Of a stretch of 33,778 nucleotides of DNA, positions 24,067 to 33,414 are shown one piece after another. The notes beneath the pieces were generated by a model. That model saw only the letters and a list, made by a program, of their open reading frames with translations. It searched no databases and had not been told where the DNA came from. The position numbers and the translations under genes were made by a program. The stretch is from Vescimonas sanitatis (lineage in GTDB: Bacteria; Bacillota; Clostridia; Oscillospirales; Oscillospiraceae), in assembly GCF_049060325.1 (NCBI RefSeq), contig NZ_JBMGPW010000012.1:1-33778 (forward strand), written 5' to 3'. How positions within the stretch are numbered: the first letter of the stretch is position 1; each line of letters opens with the position of its first letter.

Positions 24067-24095
24067 ATTATACGCCGATTTTCCCGCCAACACAA
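24067..24095 (-). promoter_or_regulatory. polA promoter
   Basis: On the minus strand there is TTGTGT (24090-24095), a 17-bp spacer and TATAAT (24067-24072), about 35 bases before the polA start. Confidence 0.75.
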
Positions 24096-24305
24096 CCATT
24101 TCCGCGCGGAGTTGTTTTGCCTTTTGCGCCGGTCTGACCGGCACCCCCTGCATCTCCTTGGGGCAGCCGTAGACCTGTGGAGAAACGGCAACTCGATACA
24201 TTGCACATGAAATGCCGATTAGCGGCCACAATTGCCGATATATGCGCAATTATAGAGGCGGAATATCGGTAAAACGGAACATTTCATCTCGTGAGCACGG
24301 CTTTT

Positions 24306-24390
24306 TGTCGAATGCGGTCGCTGGGTGTCGAACGAAAATGTTGGTTTTCGACAAATTGCCCTTGCATTTGCTGTCTGTTTGTGGTATTTT
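24306..24390 (+). promoter_or_regulatory. spo0A copy 2 promoter with three 0A boxes
   Basis: 0A boxes (TGTCGAA) at 24306-24312, 24326-24332 and, reversed, 24347-24353, directly before TTGCAT (24362-24367), a 17-bp spacer and TATTTT (24385-24390). Only two bases differ from copy 1 between the first box and the start codon. A possible ten-codon leader (MGNCVPLKLC, 24422-24454) ends 14 bases before the spo0A ATG, in both copies; it has no ribosome site that I can see. Confidence 0.75.
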
Positions 24391-24468
24391 TGATAGCGTC
24401 AAAGCGGTTCGTGGTGTGTATATGGGGAATTGCGTGCCGTTAAAATTATGTTAAAGGGGAAAGTGAAT

Positions 24469-25209
24469 ATGGAGAACAAGATCACTGTATGCGTTGCGGA
24501 TGCGGACCAGGCGTATCGGACAGAGCTGTGCGATTTCTTGAAGAAGCAGGGGGATATCTGTCTGATCGGCGACACCGCCGACGGCCGTGAGGCGCTGGCG
24601 ATGGTGGAGGCACAGCACCCCGCCGTGCTGGTGCTGGACACGGTACTGCCCGGACTGGACGGCACAGGTATCCTGCGGCGGCTGAAGGGCAAGTCCGAGA
24701 CGCGGTGCATTGTGGTGACGGAATTCCGCACCGCCGAGGCGGCCCGGGACATCCGGGATGCCGGCGCCTATGTATTCCTGCCCAAGCCGGCGGACGACAC
24801 CTCAGTGCTGGAGCATATCCGCCACGCGGCAGGCCCGCGCTGCGACCTGCCGCTGCAGCAACTGGAGATGATGGTCACGGCCATCATCCACGAGATCGGC
24901 GTGCCGGCGCACATCAAGGGCTACCAGTACCTGCGGGAAGGCATTATCCTGACGGTGCGGAACATGGAGGTCATCAACGCGGTGACGAAGGTGCTGTATC
25001 CGGAGATCGCAAAGCGGTTCGGGACGACGCCCAGCCGGGTGGAGCGCGCCATTCGCCACGCGATCGAGGTAGCGTGGGACCGCGGCGACCTGGAAACGCT
25101 GCAGAAATACTTTGGCTATACGGTGAACTCCGCGAAGGGCAAGCCCACAAACTCCGAATTCATCGCCATGATCGCCGATCGCCTCCAATTACAGGCCCAG
25201 GAAATGTGA
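24469..25209 (+). CDS. spo0A: Spo0A, copy 2
   Basis: Response regulator and sporulation switch, 246 residues, with the same receiver and DNA-binding motifs as copy 1 and only two residue differences (Ala in DTADGRE, Val in GAYVFLPK). About 13 bases differ over the gene, 11 of them silent, so selection has kept the protein. It is divergent from polA and followed by asnS, a setting of housekeeping genes, so I take it as the resident copy. Phosphorylated by a phosphorelay, it would bind 0A boxes, including those at both spo0A promoters. Confidence 0.96.
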   Translation: MENKITVCVADADQAYRTELCDFLKKQGDICLIGDTADGREALAMVEAQHPAVLVLDTVLPGLDGTGILRRLKGKSETRCIVVTEFRTAEAARDIRDAGAYVFLPKPADDTSVLEHIRHAAGPRCDLPLQQLEMMVTAIIHEIGVPAHIKGYQYLREGIILTVRNMEVINAVTKVLYPEIAKRFGTTPSRVERAIRHAIEVAWDRGDLETLQKYFGYTVNSAKGKPTNSEFIAMIADRLQLQAQEM

Positions 25210-25216
25210 AAGTGTA

Positions 25217-25255
25217 TAAAAGGAAGGGACGCCTTTCGGGGTGTCTTTCCTTTTT
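25217..25255 (+). terminator. Terminator of spo0A copy 2
   Basis: AAAGGAAGGGACGCC / GGGGTGTCTTTCCTTTTT forms a long stem with some G-T pairs, loop TTTC and a T-run. Confidence 0.8.
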
Positions 25256-25286
25256 ATGAACGGCGTCTGCAGGTCAAAAGTCGGCC

Positions 25287-25315
25287 TTGTAAATCCCGGC
25301 GCGTTGGTTTATAAT
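25287..25315 (+). promoter_or_regulatory. asnS promoter
   Basis: TTGTAA (25287-25292), a 17-bp spacer and TATAAT (25310-25315). The leader is only about 60 bases, too short for a T-box riboswitch, and none is seen. Confidence 0.7.
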
Positions 25316-25379
25316 ATAATGTACTGTCAAAACGGCTGCCGAATGCAACGCAGAAGAACATAGAAAAGGTGAGAATGAT

Positions 25380-26774
<1,395 letters not shown>

Positions 26775-26783
26775 GCGAAAGCC

Positions 26784-26811
26784 AAAAGAGCACCCATAGG
26801 GTGCTCTTTTT
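26784..26811 (+). terminator. asnS terminator
   Basis: AAAAGAGCACCC, loop ATA, GGGTGCTCTTTTT: a perfect stem with a T-run. Confidence 0.9.
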
Positions 26812-26820
26812 ATCTGTACG

Positions 26821-26857
26821 AATAAATATCCCCCGGCTAGGCCGGGGGATATTTATT
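26821..26857. repeat. 17-bp perfect inverted repeat
   Basis: AATAAATATCCCCCGGC, loop TAG, then its exact complement to 26857. A/T-rich ends allow termination from either side; it also marks where a truncated mobile-element gene begins. Confidence 0.7.
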
Positions 26858-26875
26858 TGTTTTGTCGTGCTATGC

Positions 26876-27868
26876 GCCTATGCCAACTTCCGCACCTCAT
26901 ACAAACGCATTGATGGCATTAGTTACACCATCTACCCCGGCGAATGGATCATGTCTGTGGAGGAATTGTCCCGGTATTTCCGCACTCGCTTCCGCCGCCA
27001 GACCTTGGCCGCTTTGGAGGGACTGTAAAAGAAAGGGCTTATCAGTTTTCTTGTTCTCGGACATGGTAAGCTGGTCAAATTCAAGATTCGCGGGTGGCGG
27101 CGTCACAACACGATTCTCGACTACAATGCGCCCTGTCAGAAGGATACCGGCTTTTTCTTCTTCCCTGTCTCTACGGCCACAGAACTGGTCAGTGCCGGTC
27201 ACTGCTCGGAGATGGACGCCGTATTGGATCTATGGCTGAACACGGTCTATAACGATCCGCAAGTCCTCGGTTCAGACGTCGGGCCGGTGGTCTATCTCCG
27301 CAACGGTACAGGCTGCCCGCTGGTCAGCTATGCGGAGCTGGCTTCCCGCTGGGGCGTCTCTAAGGCAACTGCCGGCCGACACCTCAAGCGCATGGCTGAA
27401 CGGGGCTATCTGCAACTGGCAGCCTTCCCCGGCACACATGGCACTACGATCTATCTCCAGAACTATCTCTCCACCATGTTCCAAATTTCTGACATCGTGG
27501 TGGACAAGGAAGAGATCGCCATGAGCCTTGGCATCAAGCTGGAGCTTCAGGAGGAAACTGCCCTGACCATAGCGGCACCCATCGATTCAAATGAGGCCGG
27601 TAGCGTTTCAGAAATGAACCGCCATCGAATCGAGCGAAAGATGCGAGAAATCCTTGTGGCACAAGGACTGCCGTGCGCTTCATGCGCTAAATCCAAATAT
27701 ATGTTATTACCATTATCCGACGACTGCGAGGTTACGATAGAAGGGGGGCCTCCTCTGCGCCGGTGGCTTCAGTTGGTGGTCACCTGCGGTGACGCACAGG
27801 AAGTCTATCACTTTGAACTCAGATTGCACCCGACGAAGATGCGCGGCAATAAGGAGGTCGAACGATGA
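26876..27868 (+). pseudogene. Mobile-element HTH protein, truncated and interrupted
   Basis: An open frame of about 330 codons broken by TAA at 27026-27028. Before it: RIDGISYTIYPGEWIMSVEE; after it: KKGLISFLVLGHGKLVKFKI, then a winged HTH with SYAELASRWGVSKATAGRHL (27327 onward). The reading on both sides fits one protein in which a Gln or Glu codon became a stop. The 5' end has no start codon and begins at the inverted repeat 26821-26857. The intact downstream part (27212-27868, 218 residues) could still be made from ATG 27212. I associate the family with clostridial integrative elements; its role is not known to me. Confidence 0.65.
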
Positions 27869-27942
27869 AAAAGACTGCACAAGAACCCAAAGTGACCGAG
27901 AATCCTCTGTACCATGATAAGCCAGCACTTTCAGACCGGTAG
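27865..27942 (+). pseudogene. 5' stub of the next mobile-element gene
   Basis: ATG overlaps the previous stop (ATGA) after AAGGAGGTCG. Only 25 codons remain (MKKTAQEPKVTENPLYHDKP and five more) before TAG. It is probably the start of a longer gene cut off here. Confidence 0.5.
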
Positions 27943-28064
27943 AAATCGCCGCTCCCGCATGATATGATAAGCTTGAAGAAAAGTTTTCCTGTCCACGCAA
28001 TGAACGGCGATTTTTGTTGTCTATATAGGTGAAAGGCCTTTACGCAGAAAGAAAGGAGGGCGCA

Positions 28065-28746
28065 ATGAGAGACCATGAGATCATAGAATTGTACTGGGCG
28101 CGTAACGAGAGCGCGATTGCCGCCACCGCAGAAAAGTACGGGAGCTACTGCCACACGATTGCATATAACATACTGCGTAACAAAGAGGATGCGGAGGAAT
28201 GTGCCAACGACACATATCTCGGCGCATGGAATTCGATCCCGCCGCAGCGTCCGAGCCGTTTGTCGATCTACTTAGGGAAAATCACGCGCAACCTCGCTCT
28301 GAACCGTTATAAGCGGTATACTGCCGAAAAACGCGGACACGGACAAGTAGTCCTCGCACTGTCTGAGTTGGAAGCCTGCGTTCCTTCGGAAACGACTGTG
28401 GAGCAGACCATCGAAGAAAATGAGTTGGCTGCCGCCATTGACCGCTTCCTGTATGCAAAGCCCAAGCTGAACCGTAACATTTTTGTCCGCAGATACTATC
28501 ATCTCTATGCANACGACTGTGGAGCAGACCATCGAAGAAAATGAGTTGGCTGCCGCCATTGACCGCTTCCTGTATGCAAAGCCCAAGCTGAACCGTAACA
28601 TTTTTGTCCGCAGATACTATCATCTCTATGCAATACGGGATATTGCGGACGCATACGGAATGAGCGAGAGCAAGGTGACGTCTTTGCTTTTCCGTATGAG
28701 AAACGAACTAAGACGATTTCTTGAAAAGGAGGGAATTATGCTATGA
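28065..28746 (+). CDS. ECF sigma factor (split by an assembly gap)
   Basis: RNA polymerase sigma factor of the extracytoplasmic-function type. Region 2 is at residues ~10-85 (AYNILRNKEDAEECANDTYL, then LGKITRNLALNRYKR) and region 4 at ~125-180 (AIRDIADAYGMSESKVTSLL). As given, the frame is broken at N 28512, but removing the N and one copy of the 120-bp duplicate leaves 561 bases, an intact 186-residue protein. AGGAGG precedes ATG 28065. Its stop overlaps the next gene's ATG (ATGA), so it is coupled to the membrane protein that probably holds it inactive. Confidence 0.85.
28392..28632. repeat. Assembly artefact: 120-bp duplicate around an N
   Basis: 28392-28511 is repeated exactly at 28513-28632 with one N between. 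Collapsing it restores the sigma factor frame, so this is a contig overlap that was not merged. Confidence 0.92.
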
Positions 28747-28967
28747 AAACCGAAGTTCTTCTTCGTTCGATCGGAAAGATCAATGACGAGCTTATCGCTG
28801 ACGCGGAAAGCGAAGCAAATACCAAAAGAAAGCCCGGNTAAGACGATTTCTTGAAAAGGAGGGAATTATGCTATGAAAACCGAAGTTCTTCTTCGTTCGA
28901 TCGGAAAGATCAATGACGAGCTTATCGCTGACGCGGAAAGCGAAGCAAATACCAAAAGAAAGCCCGG
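28709..28967. repeat. Assembly artefact: 129-bp duplicate around an N
   Basis: 28709-28837 is repeated at 28839-28967 across N 28838. It duplicates the sigma gene end and the first 32 codons of the next gene. Confidence 0.92.
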
Positions 28968-30835
28968 TTGGGCCAAGCTTGGAACAATGGCTGCCTGCCT
29001 TGCACTGGTTCTCTGTACCGGCATCGCCACACATGCCATCCGAAGCAATGCGACAGCAGGCACCTTCACAATGGATGTCAACCCCAGCGTGGAATATACG
29101 ATTGCCAAGAGCGGCGCCGTCAAGAGCATCCGCAGTCTGAACAGCGATGCGGAAAATGCGCTCAGCGATGTTGCGCTGGGAAAGCAGAGTGTCGAGACCG
29201 CTCTAACGCGCACGGTCGCCGCCTACGAGGCCTGCGGATACATGGAAAACGGCGAAGCGACGGNTCCGCAGTCTGAACAGCGATGCGGAAAATGCGCTCA
29301 GCGATGTTGCGCTGGGAAAGCAGAGTGTCGAGACCGCTCTAACGCGCACGGTCGCCGCCTACGAGGCCTGCGGATACATGGAAAACGGCGAAGCGACGGT
29401 TCTGATCTCTTTTGATTCCCGTCTTGATGCGAACGCCGAGCTAAAGGCATCGCTCTCCGCGGAGATCCAGCAGGCCCTGGAGCAGACCGATGCCGTCGGC
29501 ACGCTGGTTTTCCACTCCGAACTGACGGAAAACGCCGAAGTGGCGAAGATCGCCGAGGAATTCCATGTTTCCCTTGGCCGCGCCGACTGGATCCTCACCG
29601 CAGCAAACAAAACCGGGCTGCCCACGGACGAGGTTGCCCGCATGTCGTTGGACGAGCTTCTTAAATTCCAAGAGGTCTCCGGCATTTCTTCTATCTGCGT
29701 ATCGAAGTTCATCTCCTTGGAGGAAGCGAAAAAGATTGCACTGAGGGACGCGAAGCTTGATGAGCTGACGCAGAAGATCGTGTTCACCAGAGAGGAGCTG
29801 AACCGCAATCAGGGCAAACCCTGCTACCTCCTGGAGTTCTATACCGGAACGAACCAGTATCATTACCAGATCGATGCAAAGACCGGTAGCATCATCTACG
29901 CCGGAAGGTTCATCACCCTTGCCGACGCGAAGAAAATCGCACTGGACGACGCCGGGGTCAATGTGAAGGTGGTCTTCACGACAGAGGAGCTGGTTGCCGG
30001 TGGCATCAAGTCACCCTACTATTACTTCGTCTTTGAAAGTGACTCAGCTCGCTGGACTTACAAAATTGACGCCGTTCTGGGCGTGATCATGGATAAGACC
30101 TGCGATAAGATCATTCCCCTTGCTCCGGAGTTTATCGGCTTGGAAAAGGCAAAGCAGATCGCCCTGAGGGGCGCAGGGCTGGATGAGGCAGCGCAGAAAA
30201 TCGTGTTCACCCGAGAGGAGCTGAGCCGCAATTCGGGCAAGCCCTGCTATATCCTTGAGTTCTACACCGCGAAGAAGCAGTATTCCTACAAGGTAGACGC
30301 TAAGAACGGCAGCATCATGGAGACTTACCACTTCATTCTTCTGGCGGACGCGAAGAAAATCGCACTGGACGACGCCGGGGTCAGCGAAAAGGTCACCTTT
30401 ACCGAGGAAACGCTGGTTGCCGGCGGCATCAAGTCGCCCTACTATTACTTCGCCTTTGAAAGTGCCTCTGCTCGCTGGACCTACAAAATCGACGCGGTTT
30501 TGGGTGTGATCATGGATAAGACCTGCGATAAGATCATTCCCCCTGCCCCGGAGTTTATCGGCTTGGAAAAGGCAAAGCAGATCGCATTAGAGGACGCGGG
30601 GCTGGATGAGACAGCGCAAAAAATCGTGTTCACCAGGGAGGAGCTGAGCCGCAATTCTGGCAAACCCTGCTATATCCTTGAGTTCTACACGGACAAGTGT
30701 GCGTATTCCTACAAGGTCGATGCAGTATCCGGGGAAATTATCGGGAAGAAAAGCGACTGGTTTTCCCGTCAGGAGTCCGAGACTGTGCCGGACACGTCTC
30801 AGAATTCCGATTCCAAGCAGCGCAGAATAGGTTAA
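28873..30835 (+). CDS. RsgI-like membrane anti-sigma protein with five PepSY domains
   Basis: After removal of the N and the 135-bp duplicate at 29264-29399, this is one 608-residue protein. Residues 1-33 are cytoplasmic, ~34-56 span the membrane (AKLGTMAACLALVLCTGIAT) and ~62-230 resemble the outer RsgI middle domain (GTFTMDVNPSVEYTIAKSGA). Then come five PepSY-like domains from ~235 to ~585 in the order A-B-A-B-A; A holds KIVFTREEL and GKPCYxLEFYT, B holds LVAGGIKSPYYYF and ARWTYKIDAVLGVIM. RsgI-type proteins bind their ECF sigma factor inside and sense a signal outside. PepSY domains are linked with protease inhibition or ligand binding at the cell surface. What this array senses is unknown. 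Confidence 0.75.
29129..29399. repeat. Assembly artefact: 135-bp duplicate around an N
   Basis: 29129-29263 is repeated at 29265-29399 across N 29264. Collapsing it joins the N-terminal membrane part to the PepSY array in frame. Confidence 0.92.
29711..30755 (+). repeat. 423-bp tandem repeat encoding PepSY pairs
   Basis: The DNA repeats with an exact period of 423 bp (141 codons): matching A units start near 29711, 30134 and 30557. Units two and three are closest, so the array grew by copying an A-B pair. Such identity also makes it prone to copy-number change and to misassembly. Confidence 0.8.
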
Positions 30836-30839
30836 CCCA

Positions 30840-31008
30840 CGATAAGGGCCTTTTGAGAAAGTGCGTACCCGCAGTGGGCGAGGATATGCCCGGCGGCGAT
30901 CCGGCTATTATGACCTCTGAAGACATCCCGTTCGATGCCGCGGCCATGCTGGGAGAAGATGGCTTCCATTCGCTCATGGACTCATTGGCCGCGATACAGA
31001 AGCCGTGA
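30840..31008 (+). pseudogene. Unrecognised gene remnant
   Basis: About 55 codons open to TGA at 31006-31008 (KCVPAVGEDMPGGDPAIMTS, then FDAAAMLGEDGFHSLMDSLA). No start signal is seen and the frame upstream is antisense-like noise. It reads like the acidic C-terminus of a longer protein, perhaps of a mobile element. Confidence 0.35.
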
Positions 31009-31053
31009 AATCAACAGGTGGTCATATAGAGCATACTTCGGCATACATAAATT

Positions 31054-31096
31054 GTCAGGAGCCGGACTGCGCGTATCACGCAGTCCGGCTCCTGAC
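31054..31096. repeat. 18-bp perfect inverted repeat
   Basis: GTCAGGAGCCGGACTGCG (31054-31071), a seven-base loop and its exact complement (31079-31096). There is no T-run on either side. It stands between the remnant at 31008 and the end of pepD, so it may end transcription from both or be an element end. Confidence 0.6.
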
Positions 31097-31151
31097 CTGT
31101 AAGGAGACAATGGTCGAAAGTAGCCTAAATTGGAAGTAAGATGAAGCCTTT

Positions 31152-32603
31152 TTATTTGGCGATACGCTCCAGGATTTCGATCAGCAGCTCGGTGGTGATC
31201 TTGACGTCCTCGATCTTGCAGGTTTCATTGGGCGTATGCACGTCAAGAAGCGTCGGACCAACGGAGATCATGTCCAGGTGGGGATTCTTCTCCGCAAAGG
31301 CGCCGCACTCCACGCCGGCGTGTACCGGCTCCACGATCATATCCGTGCCGGTCAGATGCTTGTAGGCCTCGCAAGCGATATGGGTCAGCTTGCTGTTGGG
31401 ATTGACCGCCCAGCCGGGAACATGACCCTCGCTGTCGAAGGTGAAACCGAAGCTATTGGCCAGTGCGCTGCAGATCACACCGATCTGAGTGGCCTGATAG
31501 GCAACGCTGCTCCGGGCAAACACCGTGAAGCGCACCATATCCTCGTCCACGGACACCACACCCAAGTTGGCGGAACTTTCTACCAGCCCGTCAATGAACG
31601 GACTCATGGTATGTACGTTATTGGGAACCGTGGTCATCAGCCCTACCATACCATAACCAACCTCCCCTGTCAGTACGCGGTCGGGCGCGGTATCACCGAA
31701 GGTGGTGGTGAACACCATATCCGATTCGATGTTGCCAAAAGCCTCCACGAACTCTGCGCGGAAGGTTTCAATGATAGCCTTGGCCCTGTCCTCCTCGGTG
31801 GCAGACAGAACAATGGTGGCGGTGCCAAATGCGGGGATGGCGTTCTTCGCCTGACCGCCGCTGAAGGAGGCCACGCGGTAGCTGACGCCGCCCTGTCGCA
31901 GCATAGCCAGCAACGTAGCGATGCTGACCAGCGCGTTGGCGTGACCCTTGTTGATCCCCACGCCGGAGTGACCGCCCAGCAGACCACTGAGGGAAATGGT
32001 CAGTGTCTTGCAGCCCACAATAGGCTTTTCCCACTCGGCCTTGTGGCTGTAGTTGAAGAAGTCGCCGCCGGCACAGGAATTGCACAGTGAGCCCAGCGTT
32101 TCCCAATCCAAATTGACCAGATAGCCGCCGTCAAGATACTTGGGGTCAATGGCGATGGAGCCCATGCCGTCTTCCTCGTTGGTGGTGAAGATGGCGCGGA
32201 TGGGGCCGTGACGCAGGGTGTCGTCCTGCAGCAGGTACAGGCACATCGCCACGCCGATACCGTCATCGGCACCCAGGCTGGTGCCGTCTGCGGTCAGGGT
32301 CACACCATCGTTGATGACCTTGATAGGGTCGTTCATAGGATCGTAGGTGACGCCCTCTTCGCATACGCAGACCATATCCATGTGTGCCTGAAAGATCACA
32401 CGGGGTACATTCTCGCAGCCGGGGGAGGCGGGCTTGTCAATGATGATCTCATTCATGTTGTCCTTTTCCACGGCCATGCCATGGCTTTTGGCCCACTGGA
32501 ACAGGTACTCGCTGACACGCTCCTCGTGATGGGAGGGGCGGGGAACCTTTGCCAGCTCCAGAAATTCGGACAATACAATATCTAACGCTTTGTCTTTACT
32601 CAT
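31152..32603 (-). CDS. pepD: PepD, aminoacyl-histidine dipeptidase
   Basis: Cytosolic zinc dipeptidase of family M20C that splits Xaa-His and similar dipeptides, 483 residues. Metal and catalytic motifs: QAHMDMVC, LGADDGIGVAM, TTNEEDGMGS, and SGLLGGHSGVGI in the lid domain. ATG 32603 follows AAGGAG; a GTG three codons earlier is less likely. It follows a cytosine/purine-type permease gene by 12 bases, so the two were co-transcribed before the permease lost its start. Confidence 0.94.
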   Translation of the reverse strand: MSKDKALDIVLSEFLELAKVPRPSHHEERVSEYLFQWAKSHGMAVEKDNMNEIIIDKPASPGCENVPRVIFQAHMDMVCVCEEGVTYDPMNDPIKVINDGVTLTADGTSLGADDGIGVAMCLYLLQDDTLRHGPIRAIFTTNEEDGMGSIAIDPKYLDGGYLVNLDWETLGSLCNSCAGGDFFNYSHKAEWEKPIVGCKTLTISLSGLLGGHSGVGINKGHANALVSIATLLAMLRQGGVSYRVASFSGGQAKNAIPAFGTATIVLSATEEDRAKAIIETFRAEFVEAFGNIESDMVFTTTFGDTAPDRVLTGEVGYGMVGLMTTVPNNVHTMSPFIDGLVESSANLGVVSVDEDMVRFTVFARSSVAYQATQIGVICSALANSFGFTFDSEGHVPGWAVNPNSKLTHIACEAYKHLTGTDMIVEPVHAGVECGAFAEKNPHLDMISVGPTLLDVHTPNETCKIEDVKITTELLIEILERIAK

Positions 32604-32615
32604 AGCAAACACTCC

Positions 32616-33131
32616 TTACTGTGCGACAGAGCCGGCTTCTTCGATAGTCATATCGCCGGAGCCGGCCAGCTTGGTATTCTTCAGCAGGGAATAGAGGATC
32701 CAGTAGGCCACGAAGGCGATGATCACGCCGTCCAGTGCGGAGGAGAACACCGTCACCACGCCCAGCGTCTCCAGCAGCGCGAAGCCGCCGCCGATGACCC
32801 ACGCGATGATGCCGATCCAGTTGATGCCGCGCACGGGAGACCAGTTCTCCTTCTTGGCCTTGCAGATGACCCAGTAGTCGCAGATAACGACGCCCATGAT
32901 GGGAGGCACCACCGCGCCCAGAATGCTGATATAGGTGTTCAGGAAATCCGCCAGACCTGCAATCGCCATAATGACGCCCAGTACGCCGCATATCATGGTG
33001 ACCAGAGGACGCTTGCTGTCCTTGATGGAGAACATCTTGCAGGCGGCCAGACCGGACATATAGGCGTTGCCGGTATTGGTGGTCCAAGTGGCGAGAATCA
33101 GCACCAGCATGGCAACGATGGGGGGAATATC
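32616..33131 (-). pseudogene. CodB-like permease, 5' truncated
   Basis: The last ~172 residues of an NCS1-family (cytosine/purine/allantoin) permease: IPPIVAMLVLILATWTTNTG, GAVVPPIMGVVICDYWVICK, and helices to the end. A whole member has about 400-450 residues and 12 helices. Homology stops at ~33131, where an unrelated small ORF on the other strand begins, so an insertion or deletion removed the front half and the promoter. This could also reduce pepD expression. Confidence 0.85.
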
Positions 33132-33132
33132 C

Positions 33133-33363
33133 ATGGAACTTGAAAAGAAGTATGTGCCGGTGACAGTGCATTTTGACGCCAACGGGAAGATGCGTCCTAT
33201 CGAGATCGAGTTTGACGAAATGCGCAGATATCATATCGACAAGATACTGGACGTGCGCCGCGCAGCCTGCCAAAAGAGATATACCTGCCGCATACGGGGC
33301 AGGGAGAGTTATCTCTGGTTTGAAAAAGGCCGCTGGTTCGTAGCAGCGAAGGATGGAAAATAA
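33133..33363 (+). CDS. Small mobile-element-type protein, unknown function
   Basis: A 76-residue protein (MELEKKYVPVTVHFDANGKM, then RPIEIEFDEMRRYHIDKILD, ending YLWFEKGRWFVAAKDGK). The pattern of beta strands with a final aromatic-rich strand resembles small ORFs I associate with clostridial integrative elements, but I know no function. The ribosome site is weak (GGGGG about six bases before the ATG). It begins exactly where the permease breaks off. Confidence 0.5.
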   Translation: MELEKKYVPVTVHFDANGKMRPIEIEFDEMRRYHIDKILDVRRAACQKRYTCRIRGRESYLWFEKGRWFVAAKDGK

Positions 33364-33366
33364 GAA

Positions 33367-33395
33367 GGAGGCTGCCGGCAACGCCGGCAGCCTCC
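33367..33395 (-). terminator. Terminator between the small ORF and the Ig-like gene
   Basis: GGAGGCTGCCGGC, loop AAC, GCCGGCAGCCTCC: a 13-bp perfect stem. T-rich sequence follows on the minus strand, so it ends the gene entering from the right and probably the small ORF too. Confidence 0.75.
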
Positions 33396-33414
33396 CTTGC
33401 GTAGAGAAAACTAC

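Noticed and set aside
25321..25379. T-box riboswitch before asnS
   Set aside because: The leader is about 60 bases and has no T-box motif or antiterminator.
28392..29399. CRISPR array or programmed repeat at the three duplicated blocks
   Set aside because: Each is a two-copy duplicate of coding DNA around an N, with different sequence each time, so they are assembly joins. No CRISPR array was seen anywhere in the window.
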